Assembly (NCBI RefSeq): GCF_001999305.1
Contig: NZ_MLHQ01000008.1
Span: 62,001-126,000 of the forward strand
Direction of reading: 5' to 3'
Length of the DNA: 64,000 nt
Origin: Rodentibacter myodis
GTDB lineage: Bacteria > Pseudomonadota > Gammaproteobacteria > Enterobacterales > Pasteurellaceae
Of this stretch, positions 24,705 to 33,548 are shown piece by piece (position 1 is the first letter of the stretch; every line of letters starts with the position of its first letter). The notes below the pieces were generated by a model. The model did no database searches. It was given only the letters and a program-made list of their open reading frames with translations, and was not told the DNA's origin. Both the position numbers and the translations under genes were made by a program.

Positions 24705-27579
24705 AGATACCTCGTGCTTTATCAATGTTTTCAGCCACTTTTAACGCCGCATCCAATTCAGAAATACCATATTCTTTCATAATGTCGGCACGCTCTTTTT
24801 TCTCTTCCGGTTCTGTCATCGCGAGTGCTAAATATAAACTCGGTGGCACAACCCGAAAGAGGGCTTCCATTTTCTTCGCCAACACAACACCTTCGGTATA
24901 TTTACGGTTCTCTTTCTTCGTTGAAAGCAGTAAAAATTGTTGTTCCGCTGTCAAATCTTTAAAGCGACTGACCTGCTCGACTTCATCTTTCTCCAAGCAA
25001 AGCAATTCCCACCATTCAATCATAGAGAGGAGTTTCTCCGCTTCATTCGGGAAGTCCTTCATATTTTGAGTTGCAAGCCAGAGCCAAATCCCCAATTTAC
25101 GCCACATTTTCCCGGCTTTGGCTTTATAGCGGGCAAGCATTGAATTGACCGTAATAATATGCGCTTCATCGGTTGCATTGACGATAGGGCGACCGGAGAA
25201 TTGATACTTCTCACCAAGGTTATTAATGTGGTTGATTAAAGAGATATAAGCGATGGAAAGTTGCGCTTCATACCCTTCACGAGCGAGTGTCGCTAAATCG
25301 ACTAATGTCACGTCAACTTCCGGCCAGATTTCCCCTTCCCGGTTAAATAATTCAGCATCAAAACTCCCCGGTTGACAGAATAACCCAATAGCTTCCCCCA
25401 TATCGTAGGCGTGCTCACGACGTCTTTCCGGTAAGGTTTCATCTTTGCTCAAGGTGTAAAACGCATCACGAATATCCTGTGTTAAGGTGGTACGTCCTTC
25501 CGCTACGGTCGTTTCTGCGGCTAAAAGAATGGCTTTACGGATCATTGCTTCATCCGCACGCGTCATATTTTCGTCTTCTTTAATTTTCCCGCCGGTGATC
25601 ATAATACGGGCGATCATTTCCATTTCGCCTAAAATATCACGCTGTGCATCGCCTTCCTCATTATCGTTATCATCAACTTCAGGCTCCTCCTCTTTCAACG
25701 CAGGTAAATCCCCTTCAGGGGACAAGACTTGCTCGGACAATTCCCGTTGTTTTTGTTGAATATCCGGATCGGCAACCAATTTGTAACAATCGGCAAAAAG
25801 AGGGAGGGACACGCCACCGCCCGGTTTGAGCGAGATTTTATTGACGGTGATACCATAACGTTGAAAATACTCACAAAGTAGCCCGAAAGAATTACCGGCT
25901 TCAATGATAAATAATCGAGGTCGGTAAACTGCCATTAATTGTGCAAATTTGCCATTCAGTGTTGCTGATTTACCTGCCCCGGTTGGGCCGAGGATTAAAC
26001 AATGTCCGCTTTTAGCACGATCGTCTTTATTTAACGGATCAAAATCCAATGGTGCACCGCCACGATTAAAATAAGTAATTCCCGGGTGACGTGTGCCAAT
26101 TGAACGCCCTAATACCGGCATTAAATTGGCAAGATGCTGCACGAAATTAAACTTCGTATAAAGACGTTTAGCGTCATCCTCCGGATTGAAACACATGGGG
26201 AGCCAACGCAAGTAACTACTTAATGGCGCGATTTCATTGCCTTCACGAACCGGCACTAATCCGGTAGTTTGCAATATTGAGCGTAATTTACGGCTTCGAC
26301 GTTTTAACTCAACTTTATCCTCCGCCCGTAAATAAAATGCTAAAGATGAAAGGTATAATTTGTGTTTATCTTTGAGATAACGTTTTACTTCCTCGCAGTC
26401 CAATTTTGTGTATTTGGACTCGGTATTATCACCCAACGCATTATTGCTAATGGTGACTAAATGATTTTCAAGCAAATCTTGCGGATAGATCACCACCGTC
26501 ATCGCCATTACTGAATTTTCCGGCAATAAATCAAATAGGGCATTGATATTATCTCCACGTTGGATTTCTCCGGTTAAATGTCCCACTTCCGGTGCCCGGC
26601 GAAATGAATCCACAACCACGACTTCATGCGGGAGATCATCAAAATACCAGTAATGTTCTTCCGTACGTGGCGATTGCACGAATAAGGTTTCAGCAAAATC
26701 ATTTGCCAAATACACATCCTGTGGATCAGCCGTCTGTTTTTGAGTGTAACGACAAGTGCGGTAGAATTCCTCTTTGTCTTCAAATAGCTCCGGTCTTGGG
26801 TTAAACCACCGTAATAACCATTGGTGTACCTCATACCCATCCAATTGCTTTGCAGAAATCCCCGCACTTAACAACGCATTGGTCGCATTTTCACAAGTGG
26901 ATTCCAGATCCTCAACTGCCATATCCAAATCATAGTGACTCTCGACATAACGATAAATCACCATACGGGTACGACGTTGCTTACCCCGCCACATGGTGCC
27001 GGTTACCGCCTTATCTTCAAACAACCCTTCTTCCTTGGACACATCTTTGAGATGTTTTGCCATAATATCGAGCCAATGTTCTGAAAAACGGCTACCTTGT
27101 GCATTAGGACGAATATAGCGGCGTAAAATATCAAGGTATTCCATAGAAATTTCATCATCCTGACAATAAAATTGCACCACCCAAGGATGATGATCAAGTT
27201 CGTCAAAACTGTCCTGAATCGCATGACATACTTTTGTGCGCACTTCATCAAGATAATCTTTAGAACGCCCTTCCGTTCCAAGTGCGGTTAATTCAAAAAC
27301 CGCCCCCACAGAACGACCGTCCTCAAGTAATAGGATTTTTTGCTTATCTAAATATTCGACATAAGGAAGCTTATCGACGAAAGAAGGTATCGGTTGATAT
27401 TGTTTCAAATGGTCTGCCACCGTATAATCGCCACGCCGTTTAATAAAAGGCGGGACGCTTTCCGTTGCTTCAAGTTGATCTTGAGGCATTTCAGGCAATT
27501 CCTCAGTTTCAACCGTTTCCTGCATTTTTTTAGGTTTAACCCGACGTTTATCGGATTTGGATTTTAAGAAACCGAACAT
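24694..27579 (-). CDS. Conjugative transfer ATPase, TIGR03744 (TraC/VirB4-like)
   Basis: A 961-aa cytoplasmic ATPase of the VirB4/TraC type that powers pilus assembly. Walker A is LGPTGAGKSATLNGKF, about residue 530. A charged insertion follows (EEEPEVDDNDNEEGD), then Walker B-like VDVTLVDLATLA, the NATDEAHIITVNSMLARY region and LGIWLWLATQNMKDFP. Both length and order fit PFL_4706-family proteins of PFGI-1-type ICEs. The first gene products of the operon (TIGR03751, TIGR03752) lie directly upstream. Confidence 0.92.
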   Translation of the reverse strand: MFGFLKSKSDKRRVKPKKMQETVETEELPEMPQDQLEATESVPPFIKRRGDYTVADHLKQYQPIPSFVDKLPYVEYLDKQKILLLEDGRSVGAVFELTALGTEGRSKDYLDEVRTKVCHAIQDSFDELDHHPWVVQFYCQDDEISMEYLDILRRYIRPNAQGSRFSEHWLDIMAKHLKDVSKEEGLFEDKAVTGTMWRGKQRRTRMVIYRYVESHYDLDMAVEDLESTCENATNALLSAGISAKQLDGYEVHQWLLRWFNPRPELFEDKEEFYRTCRYTQKQTADPQDVYLANDFAETLFVQSPRTEEHYWYFDDLPHEVVVVDSFRRAPEVGHLTGEIQRGDNINALFDLLPENSVMAMTVVIYPQDLLENHLVTISNNALGDNTESKYTKLDCEEVKRYLKDKHKLYLSSLAFYLRAEDKVELKRRSRKLRSILQTTGLVPVREGNEIAPLSSYLRWLPMCFNPEDDAKRLYTKFNFVQHLANLMPVLGRSIGTRHPGITYFNRGGAPLDFDPLNKDDRAKSGHCLILGPTGAGKSATLNGKFAQLMAVYRPRLFIIEAGNSFGLLCEYFQRYGITVNKISLKPGGGVSLPLFADCYKLVADPDIQQKQRELSEQVLSPEGDLPALKEEEPEVDDNDNEEGDAQRDILGEMEMIARIMITGGKIKEDENMTRADEAMIRKAILLAAETTVAEGRTTLTQDIRDAFYTLSKDETLPERRREHAYDMGEAIGLFCQPGSFDAELFNREGEIWPEVDVTLVDLATLAREGYEAQLSIAYISLINHINNLGEKYQFSGRPIVNATDEAHIITVNSMLARYKAKAGKMWRKLGIWLWLATQNMKDFPNEAEKLLSMIEWWELLCLEKDEVEQVSRFKDLTAEQQFLLLSTKKENRKYTEGVVLAKKMEALFRVVPPSLYLALAMTEPEEKKERADIMKEYGISELDAALKVAENIDKARGIYAH

Positions 27580-27588
27580 CTTCCCCTC

Positions 27589-28005
27589 CTAATAATCACG
27601 CGTTCTTTCACCCGGTTGGGCGTATTGAATACGACCATAAAAAGGGAAAACCGTGGTATAACCGGGTACCGGTAATTGTTCGGCAGAGTCCGTCAAATGC
27701 GGAAAAACATAAAGTGTCATATCCGGATTAGGCAGACGAGGAAATAAATTCGTGACCTCATTTTCAGCCGTTCGGGTGTAACGACTATTTTCCTCCGCGA
27801 CACTTTCTCCTTCTTTCATTTCAAGCGGTCGTGATGAATCAAGTGCTTCACGCGCTTCATCCACACCACTTTGTACGTGACTACCGCCACTTTTCCAAAT
27901 TTCAGCCATCGTACGATCACCGGTGGGTAATAATTCCTTTTGTGAAGTTGAGCAACCGGTGATGAAAAGTGCGGTCAAAAATGGGGCTAAATAACGCATT
28001 TTCAT
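27589..28005 (-). CDS. Transfer-region lipoprotein, TIGR03751
   Basis: A 138-aa protein with a lipoprotein signal (MKMRYLAPFLTALFITGC, lipobox ITGC, Cys18). The mature part has the family block ELLPTGDRTMAEIWKSGG and ends RLPNPDMTLYVFPH...PVPGYTTVFPFYGR. It is an outer-membrane-attached part of the GI-type channel, between TIGR03752 and the TraC-like ATPase. Confidence 0.9.
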   Translation of the reverse strand: MKMRYLAPFLTALFITGCSTSQKELLPTGDRTMAEIWKSGGSHVQSGVDEAREALDSSRPLEMKEGESVAEENSRYTRTAENEVTNLFPRLPNPDMTLYVFPHLTDSAEQLPVPGYTTVFPFYGRIQYAQPGERTRDY

Positions 28006-28014
28006 ATTGTCTCC

Positions 28015-29466
28015 TTAGTCTAAATGTTTACGGGTTGAGGCATTGTTATATTTCACTTTTCTTGCAGCCTCGTCATAATCAATTGCAAGTTCTTTAGTAA
28101 TATGGATACCAATCGTTTTACCCGGTGGAACATAAATCGCATCAAACATTTGACCAAACCGTTCTCTGACCCAGGTCGCGGTTTCATTTAATCCGCCGGC
28201 AAGCCCTTGTCCCAAAATATATTTACCCTGTTGCCCTGTCACAGCCCCCACAACCGAACCGCCATCAACAACTGTGGTTGTTTGACCTTGCGCTAAACTC
28301 TGTGCTGCCGCACTTGCGCCGGACAATACAAATTGTGTACTAAGATATTCCGGTGCATTCGTTTTACGTTCGCCGGGAATGCAAGTCACCCCTTGAGGAT
28401 CTGATAACCAACCCAATCCATCCTCTGAATTTTTTCCTGCTTTGCCATTTTCACGCTGAGAATGAGGTAATGAGACAATACGTCCATCTTGGAAAATAAA
28501 GGTCATCGAAGTGACTGTTCCTCGTACACAAGACAGAGTCCAATCGCCACTCACCGTGCCGGATATCACCGCTTCTTGCACATCCGGTAATTCAATACCA
28601 TTGGCAATCAAATTTTCACGTCCAATGATAGCTTTAAAAGGGAAGGGATCAGTAAGCGCTCCTCCAATAGGTATACGCCCAATCAGTGCTGTCATTGCTA
28701 CCGCATCGACAAGTGTGGCATTAGCCGGAATCGTATAATAAGGTGTCGCCTTAGCTTTATCGGTATAAACCCGTCTTTTTCCCGTTAAATCATCCGCTGC
28801 TTTTCCCACAATAGATTCATCAAGTTTTTTGAAAAGATTGGGGAAAGAGGGAATCGCACCGGTTGCACCCGCATCGACCGTCTTACCGCTTTGGTCTTTA
28901 TACTGCATATCATCCGGAGCAACCCAGAGCATCCCATCTGCGCCTACTGCGCCACTATTCATCACCGGTGCAATATTTTTTCCTTCATTCCCTAAACCAA
29001 TGGGTAAGTCGCTATTATTTTGATTCCCCAAATTCACCGGGCTTGTCGTTTGTTCTGAACCGGACATCATAGATTCAAGTTTCTGTTGCATATTATTGAG
29101 CTGAGCTTGGAATGACGCTTCAATCTCATTTTGACGTATTTGCACCGCTTCATTAATTCGTGCATTTATCTCAGCGGAATTACCTTTTAAAGCCGCATTT
29201 TCTCGGCGTGTTTTTTCCATTTCCGATTTTGCTTTTTTCACTTCACTCAAAAGCGTTTTAAGCGTGTCATGAGGGGTATCCCCATCTTTCAGATTTAAGT
29301 CACGTCGTTCTTCATCCGTTAAGTCAAAAACGACTGAACTGTCCGGTGTTGCAGAAATTTCTTCTTGCTTGGCTTTTTTAGTAATAATGACAGCTACCGC
29401 AATAAAGAAAAATATTGCGAGAGGTACACCATATTTAAGTAATTTATTTGATTTGACTTCGGCCAT
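28015..29466 (-). CDS. ICE transfer protein, TIGR03752 (PFL_4705, TraB/VirB10-like)
   Basis: A 483-aa protein with one N-terminal membrane segment (YGVPLAIFFFIAVAVIITKK), a coiled coil (about 65-130, EVKKAKSEMEKTRRENAALK) and a VirB10/TraB-like C-terminal domain (IPANATLVDAVAMTALIGRI, YVPPGKTIGIHITKELAIDY). It should span the periplasm and link the inner-membrane complex to the outer-membrane core. AGGAGGTAAAAG upstream is a strong ribosome-binding site. Confidence 0.9.
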   Translation of the reverse strand: MAEVKSNKLLKYGVPLAIFFFIAVAVIITKKAKQEEISATPDSSVVFDLTDEERRDLNLKDGDTPHDTLKTLLSEVKKAKSEMEKTRRENAALKGNSAEINARINEAVQIRQNEIEASFQAQLNNMQQKLESMMSGSEQTTSPVNLGNQNNSDLPIGLGNEGKNIAPVMNSGAVGADGMLWVAPDDMQYKDQSGKTVDAGATGAIPSFPNLFKKLDESIVGKAADDLTGKRRVYTDKAKATPYYTIPANATLVDAVAMTALIGRIPIGGALTDPFPFKAIIGRENLIANGIELPDVQEAVISGTVSGDWTLSCVRGTVTSMTFIFQDGRIVSLPHSQRENGKAGKNSEDGLGWLSDPQGVTCIPGERKTNAPEYLSTQFVLSGASAAAQSLAQGQTTTVVDGGSVVGAVTGQQGKYILGQGLAGGLNETATWVRERFGQMFDAIYVPPGKTIGIHITKELAIDYDEAARKVKYNNASTRKHLD

Positions 29467-29476
29467 CTTTTACCTC

Positions 29477-30361
29477 CTATTGCGCGGGCACCGTAACGGT
29501 TTTCTTCACAAGTTTTTTCGTACTTGATTTCGTTTTGAGGTTGCTTGGAATGATGGCTTTGCTCACATCGCCCTCCGTGACCAAATAAACCGTTGTTGTA
29601 TCGTTAAGCGAACCATATTCCCCTATCCATCCGTGTTGGAAAGCGGCTGCATAAAAGTTTCCTTGAAGATAGCGAGGATCTAAATTCACTCGAAATGGCG
29701 CTAAGTGTTGTATTTTTACAGCCGTAACGACCATGCCATCTAATCCCCAGCTTTCAAGCGGTGTTGCGCGAACTTTTAAATTGGGGAGTAATGTCGGCAA
29801 TGATTTAGGTAACTTCATCGCAACCCGTCGAACACCGGGTAGGGGTTCCACTGTTCGTAACGGGGCGTAAAGAGACTGGGCTGCATAACGGACAAGTGCT
29901 GCGGGAACCGGCAAGGCACTACGTACTTGATTGATTTCATCACCGCTTGTGTCAGATACATCGGTTTGATTAACATCGGGATGATTAGACTGTACGGCTT
30001 CATCAAAGACGATACGAATATTGTCCGGTTTACGTGATGATTCAATGGCTTTCATATCCAGCAAAATATTTTGCCCATTTCCCATATCCCTTAATTGAAT
30101 TCGATTTAAATCAAAAGGCTCCAATGCGGTAAAATAAACGGCACCGCCCATACTTTGCACTCGCAATTTTCCTTGTAAGTGCTGCGGTATCCCAACTTGT
30201 ACATTTTTATCGACAAAAATAATTCGTTCCTTATTTGTAACAAGATCAATGGCGAGGGGCGTTCTATCCCACTGCATTAAAATTTCAGCCCGAATGGAAA
30301 AGGCAGAAAAAAGTGCGGTCGAAACGGCGAGTGTTTTAAGTAAACGTGCTGATTTTTTCAT
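29477..30361 (-). CDS. ICE transfer protein, TIGR03749 (PFL_4704, TraK-like)
   Basis: A 294-aa exported protein; start MKKSARLLKTLAVSTALFSA (30361) with a signal peptide ending about IRA. The mature part starts EILMQWDRTPLAIDL and has the TraK/VirB9-like strand pattern (ERIIFVDKNVQVGIPQHLQG, LRVQSMGGAVYFTA). Probably the outer-membrane-core partner of TIGR03752. An uptake sequence lies inside the gene. Confidence 0.88.
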   Translation of the reverse strand: MKKSARLLKTLAVSTALFSAFSIRAEILMQWDRTPLAIDLVTNKERIIFVDKNVQVGIPQHLQGKLRVQSMGGAVYFTALEPFDLNRIQLRDMGNGQNILLDMKAIESSRKPDNIRIVFDEAVQSNHPDVNQTDVSDTSGDEINQVRSALPVPAALVRYAAQSLYAPLRTVEPLPGVRRVAMKLPKSLPTLLPNLKVRATPLESWGLDGMVVTAVKIQHLAPFRVNLDPRYLQGNFYAAAFQHGWIGEYGSLNDTTTVYLVTEGDVSKAIIPSNLKTKSSTKKLVKKTVTVPAQ

Positions 30362-30371
30362 ACAAAACCTA

Positions 30372-31016
30372 CTATTGTTCTTTGTTTTCGCGGTATTCAA
30401 TGAGTTTTGGAGAACTACGGTAGCAATCAATGGCAAGTCCCCAAGGATTCGCTTCCGGATTTACGTCATAGCGCACAACATGCAAGGGATAACGAACTAA
30501 AACGCGTTTTACCGGATTATCTAAAAAGTATTCATCCGTACTTAAATCAAGGGTGACATCCCAGTCATCGGCACTATTAACGGTGACGCGATTTTCTGAA
30601 AATCCTCGTCCGGGTATTTCATAGACACCACGAACTCGATCGCGAAGTTCGCCCAAGGCATCTCGCTTAGCATAATCTTCCAATAAAAAATTTTTGCACT
30701 GTGGCGTGAAATAGGCGCTGAGTACTTCAATATTTTTTTTGTAATCGGTTCGTCCATCGGTTGGCCAACGATTCAATTGTTGAAAGATGTAGAAAGAAAA
30801 GGAATAAACGGAAGCCGGCGGAATTTCCCACCAAGCTTTTGTGGAGCCCGAGCGTAAATCAGGCGGCACATGGATAGTCAAGTTATCCGGTGATTTGTGC
30901 CAACCATAACCTAATCCCAGACAGGTTATAAAAAGTCCCACAATCACTAAACGCAAGGAATTAACATGGGCGCGCTCATTACTTAACGCGTTTTTAAATC
31001 GACTCAATATACTCAT
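30372..31016 (-). CDS. ICE transfer protein, TIGR03746 (PFL_4703, TraE-like)
   Basis: A 214-aa protein with one N-terminal membrane segment (LRLVIVGLFITCLGLGYGWH) and a periplasmic domain (WWEIPPASVYSFSFYIFQQL, YFTPQCKNFLLEDYAKRD, RVLVRYPLHVVRYDV). Like VirB8/TraE, it is probably an inner-membrane assembly factor. Start and stop touch neighbouring genes on both sides. Confidence 0.88.
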   Translation of the reverse strand: MSILSRFKNALSNERAHVNSLRLVIVGLFITCLGLGYGWHKSPDNLTIHVPPDLRSGSTKAWWEIPPASVYSFSFYIFQQLNRWPTDGRTDYKKNIEVLSAYFTPQCKNFLLEDYAKRDALGELRDRVRGVYEIPGRGFSENRVTVNSADDWDVTLDLSTDEYFLDNPVKRVLVRYPLHVVRYDVNPEANPWGLAIDCYRSSPKLIEYRENKEQ

Positions 31017-31384
31017 TAGAAATGCCCTTTTTTGTGGGAACGATGAATTGACCAGTGTGTTTCTTCTGCAATGAATTTTGATGGAGCGCGTTTAAATTGG
31101 ATATATCGCTCAAACCAAGCATCAGGTTTTCCTCGTTTTAAGCGGGCGATATATCCCCCGCCAAAACGAATACTCCCCCAACCTAAAAGGAGAGCAACTG
31201 CCGGAATGATGTACAGACCAAGACCAAATAAGAGCACTACCAATAAACCGATTACAGCACCAACAATGGCTCCTATTCCTGCAACAACAAAAATTTCAGT
31301 CATGGTCATTCCCCGAAAGACGGTAGGTGAGCGATTGATACGCTCAGGGAGAAAGGTAATGGTTGAATGAGAATGCTCTTGCAT
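31016..31384 (-). CDS. Conjugal transfer protein, TIGR03750 (TraL-like)
   Basis: A 122-aa protein with two adjacent membrane segments (IFVVAGIGAIVGAVIGLLVV and LGLYIIPAVALLLGWGSI) after the family start FLPERINRSPTVFRGMT. A basic tail (LKRGKPDAWFERYIQFKRAP) follows. Matches the TraL-like component of GI-type systems. Confidence 0.88.
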   Translation of the reverse strand: MQEHSHSTITFLPERINRSPTVFRGMTMTEIFVVAGIGAIVGAVIGLLVVLLFGLGLYIIPAVALLLGWGSIRFGGGYIARLKRGKPDAWFERYIQFKRAPSKFIAEETHWSIHRSHKKGHF

Positions 31385-31393
31385 GGGATATCC

Positions 31394-31765
31394 TTATAAC
31401 ATATCCGTCGCTTTGGTAATTAACCAAATAATGACAATAAGAAGTCCTACACCTACCCCGCAAATCATACCGAATTCGCCCCATGTTTTTTTACCGGCGC
31501 GCACTTCTCTAAAGGTTTCAATCGCCGAACCTGCGACGACAAAAAATGCCCAGCAACAAGCAAGTAAACCTAATAAGGTGGCAATATCATAACCATAGTT
31601 TTTGATGGTTTCCATAATACCGGCTCCCTCTCCACGACTAGGAGCGTCCATTTTAGGAATACCTTTACCGCCAGTAGCGAATGCATTTCCGGTTTGTAAC
31701 GCCAGTAATGGAACGGCAAGTGCCGCTTGTTTACCATATTGTTTCAATTTCACGAATGTTTTCAT
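31394..31765 (-). CDS. ICE membrane protein, TIGR03745 (PFL_4702, pilin-like)
   Basis: Starts MKTFVKLKQYGKQAALAVPL (31765; AAGGAACATCC upstream). A 123-aa protein with a cleavable N-terminal region and two membrane segments (IATLLGLLACCWAFFVVAGS, FGMICGVGVGLLIVIIWLIT) joined by a short basic loop. This is the layout of a conjugative pilin precursor such as TraA/VirB2; the pilin role is inferred. Confidence 0.85.
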   Translation of the reverse strand: MKTFVKLKQYGKQAALAVPLLALQTGNAFATGGKGIPKMDAPSRGEGAGIMETIKNYGYDIATLLGLLACCWAFFVVAGSAIETFREVRAGKKTWGEFGMICGVGVGLLIVIIWLITKATDML

Positions 31766-31793
31766 TGGATGTTCCTTAATATTGAAAATAAAC

Positions 31794-32036
31794 CTAATGC
31801 AATAAAAAATAGCCCATAATGCAAAGAAATAAGATGCCACGCCCAATCAAACTGCCAAAGGTACTCATCTTCATGTTCCCCTCCCGCAAATCTTTAAATG
31901 CATTTCCCCAGATATACGCCAAGACCAGGAAAATACTAACAAAAATCACGCCTATGATTAGGGTATGAAGTTCGTAAGGTGTCGCACCTGAACCGGCTTT
32001 AAAAGCATTTTGAACTACAGATGACTTGTCCGACAT
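31794..32036 (-). CDS. ICE protein, TIGR03758 (PFL_4701)
   Basis: An 80-aa protein with the family start KAGSGATPYELHTLIIGVIF and two membrane segments (TLIIGVIFVSIFLVLAYIWG, GRGILFLCIMGYFLLH) with NAFKDLREGNMKMSTF between them. A second small pilin-like component, next to TIGR03745. Confidence 0.88.
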   Translation of the reverse strand: MSDKSSVVQNAFKAGSGATPYELHTLIIGVIFVSIFLVLAYIWGNAFKDLREGNMKMSTFGSLIGRGILFLCIMGYFLLH

Positions 32037-32038
32037 AG

Positions 32039-32350
32039 TTAGTTTTTCCGGACTTTATCGTAATAACCGGAAAGGCTTTTAAGTTTGCGAGGATCGCGTG
32101 GTTGGGCGCGATCACCGTTAATATAGAGATTAATCCCTTGCTTAACGGTATTAATATCTTGATGCGCTTTTTGATAGTCAAAATAGAGGCGACTTTTTAG
32201 CCCGGCATTCGCACTTTTTTGGGCACGTACTAAGGCTTGTTTAGCCGATTCCAATTGTCTCATTGCTTGTTCTAATTCCCCAGTTTCATCGGCATAGCTC
32301 ACCGTAGAACACGCTAATGAAAAAAGGAAAATGAAGGCATAATTACGCAT
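32039..32350 (-). CDS. RAQPRD family ICE protein (TIGR01690)
   Basis: A 103-aa exported protein with signal peptide (to about SYA), a helical body (ELEQAMRQLESAKQALVRAQ) and the eponymous NGDRAQPRDPRKL near the C-terminus. A small periplasmic protein found only in this class of conjugative system; role unknown. Confidence 0.93.
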   Translation of the reverse strand: MRNYAFIFLFSLACSTVSYADETGELEQAMRQLESAKQALVRAQKSANAGLKSRLYFDYQKAHQDINTVKQGINLYINGDRAQPRDPRKLKSLSGYYDKVRKN

Positions 32351-32484
32351 AAATTTCTTGCTCCAAAAGTTAATTTTATTGCGAAGAAATAATGCAAAAT
32401 TTAGGAAGGGATTGTAATGAAAAATCCTATTGAGGAATTGGAGAGTTTATCTTAAAAAAGCCCGATATAGTGGGCTTTGGTTGA

Positions 32485-33174
32485 TTACAAATATTTCTTG
32501 AAATTGGCGGCAGTAAAAGAAATCAGTAATCCAAAAAAAATAGCGGAGGGAATTAAAATCCAGTTCGGATGAATTGAAAAGGGAATGGAAAGATAAAGTA
32601 TCCAGGCCAATAACATCACAGGGAAAACCGCTCTTTTCGCATGATGATATTTAAATGCCGATTCCCGACCGACACCAAAACGCCGTAAATCCCGCTGAAC
32701 CAATCCATCAACAACCCCCACTAAAGCAGCAAGCAAAAATAACGGACTGGTGAGTCCAATAATCATTAAGCGAATAATGAAAGTAATAATGACATAAAGT
32801 CCTGACTCAACATAGTCACGTAGATAATGGTACGCCCAGGCTCCCCAGTCCGAATTTGACGGATTATTTAACCAGCCTTGAATACCGGTTTTCACAAATA
32901 ACCAAGAGTGAACAAGTTCAATAATATACTCGACAAATTGAACCGGCGAGCTATATAGCAAACTTTGTTGGAAATCGGTTGAAAACCACTTAAACTCATT
33001 TTGCATCACCAATTTGCTGTGTAAATAACCGGGTGGTTCCCAGTACTGAAAGGCAATACCAACCCACTCAATGAGAATACTCAAGATGAGTGAAAAAATT
33101 AATGTGCCAATTATTTTACAGGGAAGAAATTCCTTTTTCTTTGGGGAGCGATTTTCTTGTTCTTTTTCCGCCAT
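32485..33174 (-). CDS. ICE membrane protein, TIGR03747 (PFL_4697)
   Basis: A 229-aa protein; start MAEKEQENRSPKKKEFLPCK (33174), sharing TAATG with the upstream gene. Four membrane segments (IIGTLIFSLILSILIEWVGI, VIITFIIRLMIIGLTSPLFL, AVFPVMLLAWILYLSIPFSI, WILIPSAIFFGLLISFT) and the conserved LVQRDLRRFGVGRESAF loop. In relatives it sits next to TraD, as here, and is thought to be its membrane partner. Confidence 0.9.
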   Translation of the reverse strand: MAEKEQENRSPKKKEFLPCKIIGTLIFSLILSILIEWVGIAFQYWEPPGYLHSKLVMQNEFKWFSTDFQQSLLYSSPVQFVEYIIELVHSWLFVKTGIQGWLNNPSNSDWGAWAYHYLRDYVESGLYVIITFIIRLMIIGLTSPLFLLAALVGVVDGLVQRDLRRFGVGRESAFKYHHAKRAVFPVMLLAWILYLSIPFSIHPNWILIPSAIFFGLLISFTAANFKKYL

Positions 33175-33539
33175 TAATTTACCCTTTGTTGGGAAAGTCG
33201 CTGACACTGAACCAGTACATTACCGGGATATTTTTGGGTGAAACGCAACCAAAAACTAAAATATCCCTCCGGTAATTCGTTCTCTGACGGAATGTTTTCA
33301 TCATGGCTCCATATTTCAATACCATATTGAGCGAGGTAGCGATCAAGTTGATGCAAAGACCATTGATGTGTTTGCCACGCCGGAAAAATCGTTTCTGCAA
33401 AAAAGATAAGACGCTCATTGTCAAATTGACCTGATGAAGATGCGCCGAGAGGCGCGCCCATATCAATATCTAAGTTCACATAACAATCCGGTATATCTGT
33501 AATTCGCATTTCAATTTTTGTTTTTTCTGTTGTCATCAT
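33174..33539 (-). CDS. Hypothetical protein between TraD and TIGR03747 (121 aa)
   Basis: MMTTEKTKIEMRITDIPDCY... with AETIFPAWQTHQWSLHQLDR and PEGYFSFWLRFTQKYPGNV. Soluble, no signal. Overlaps its downstream neighbour by TAATG and starts nine bases after traD, so it is co-translated with the coupling protein. Family not recognised. Confidence 0.7.
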   Translation of the reverse strand: MMTTEKTKIEMRITDIPDCYVNLDIDMGAPLGASSSGQFDNERLIFFAETIFPAWQTHQWSLHQLDRYLAQYGIEIWSHDENIPSENELPEGYFSFWLRFTQKYPGNVLVQCQRLSQQRVN

Positions 33540-33548
33540 ACTTTTCTC

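Noticed and set aside
26574-27281. Alternative-frame open stretches in the TraC-like ATPase gene
   Set aside because: Overlapped entirely by a 961-aa protein with clear family motifs; no start sites of their own.
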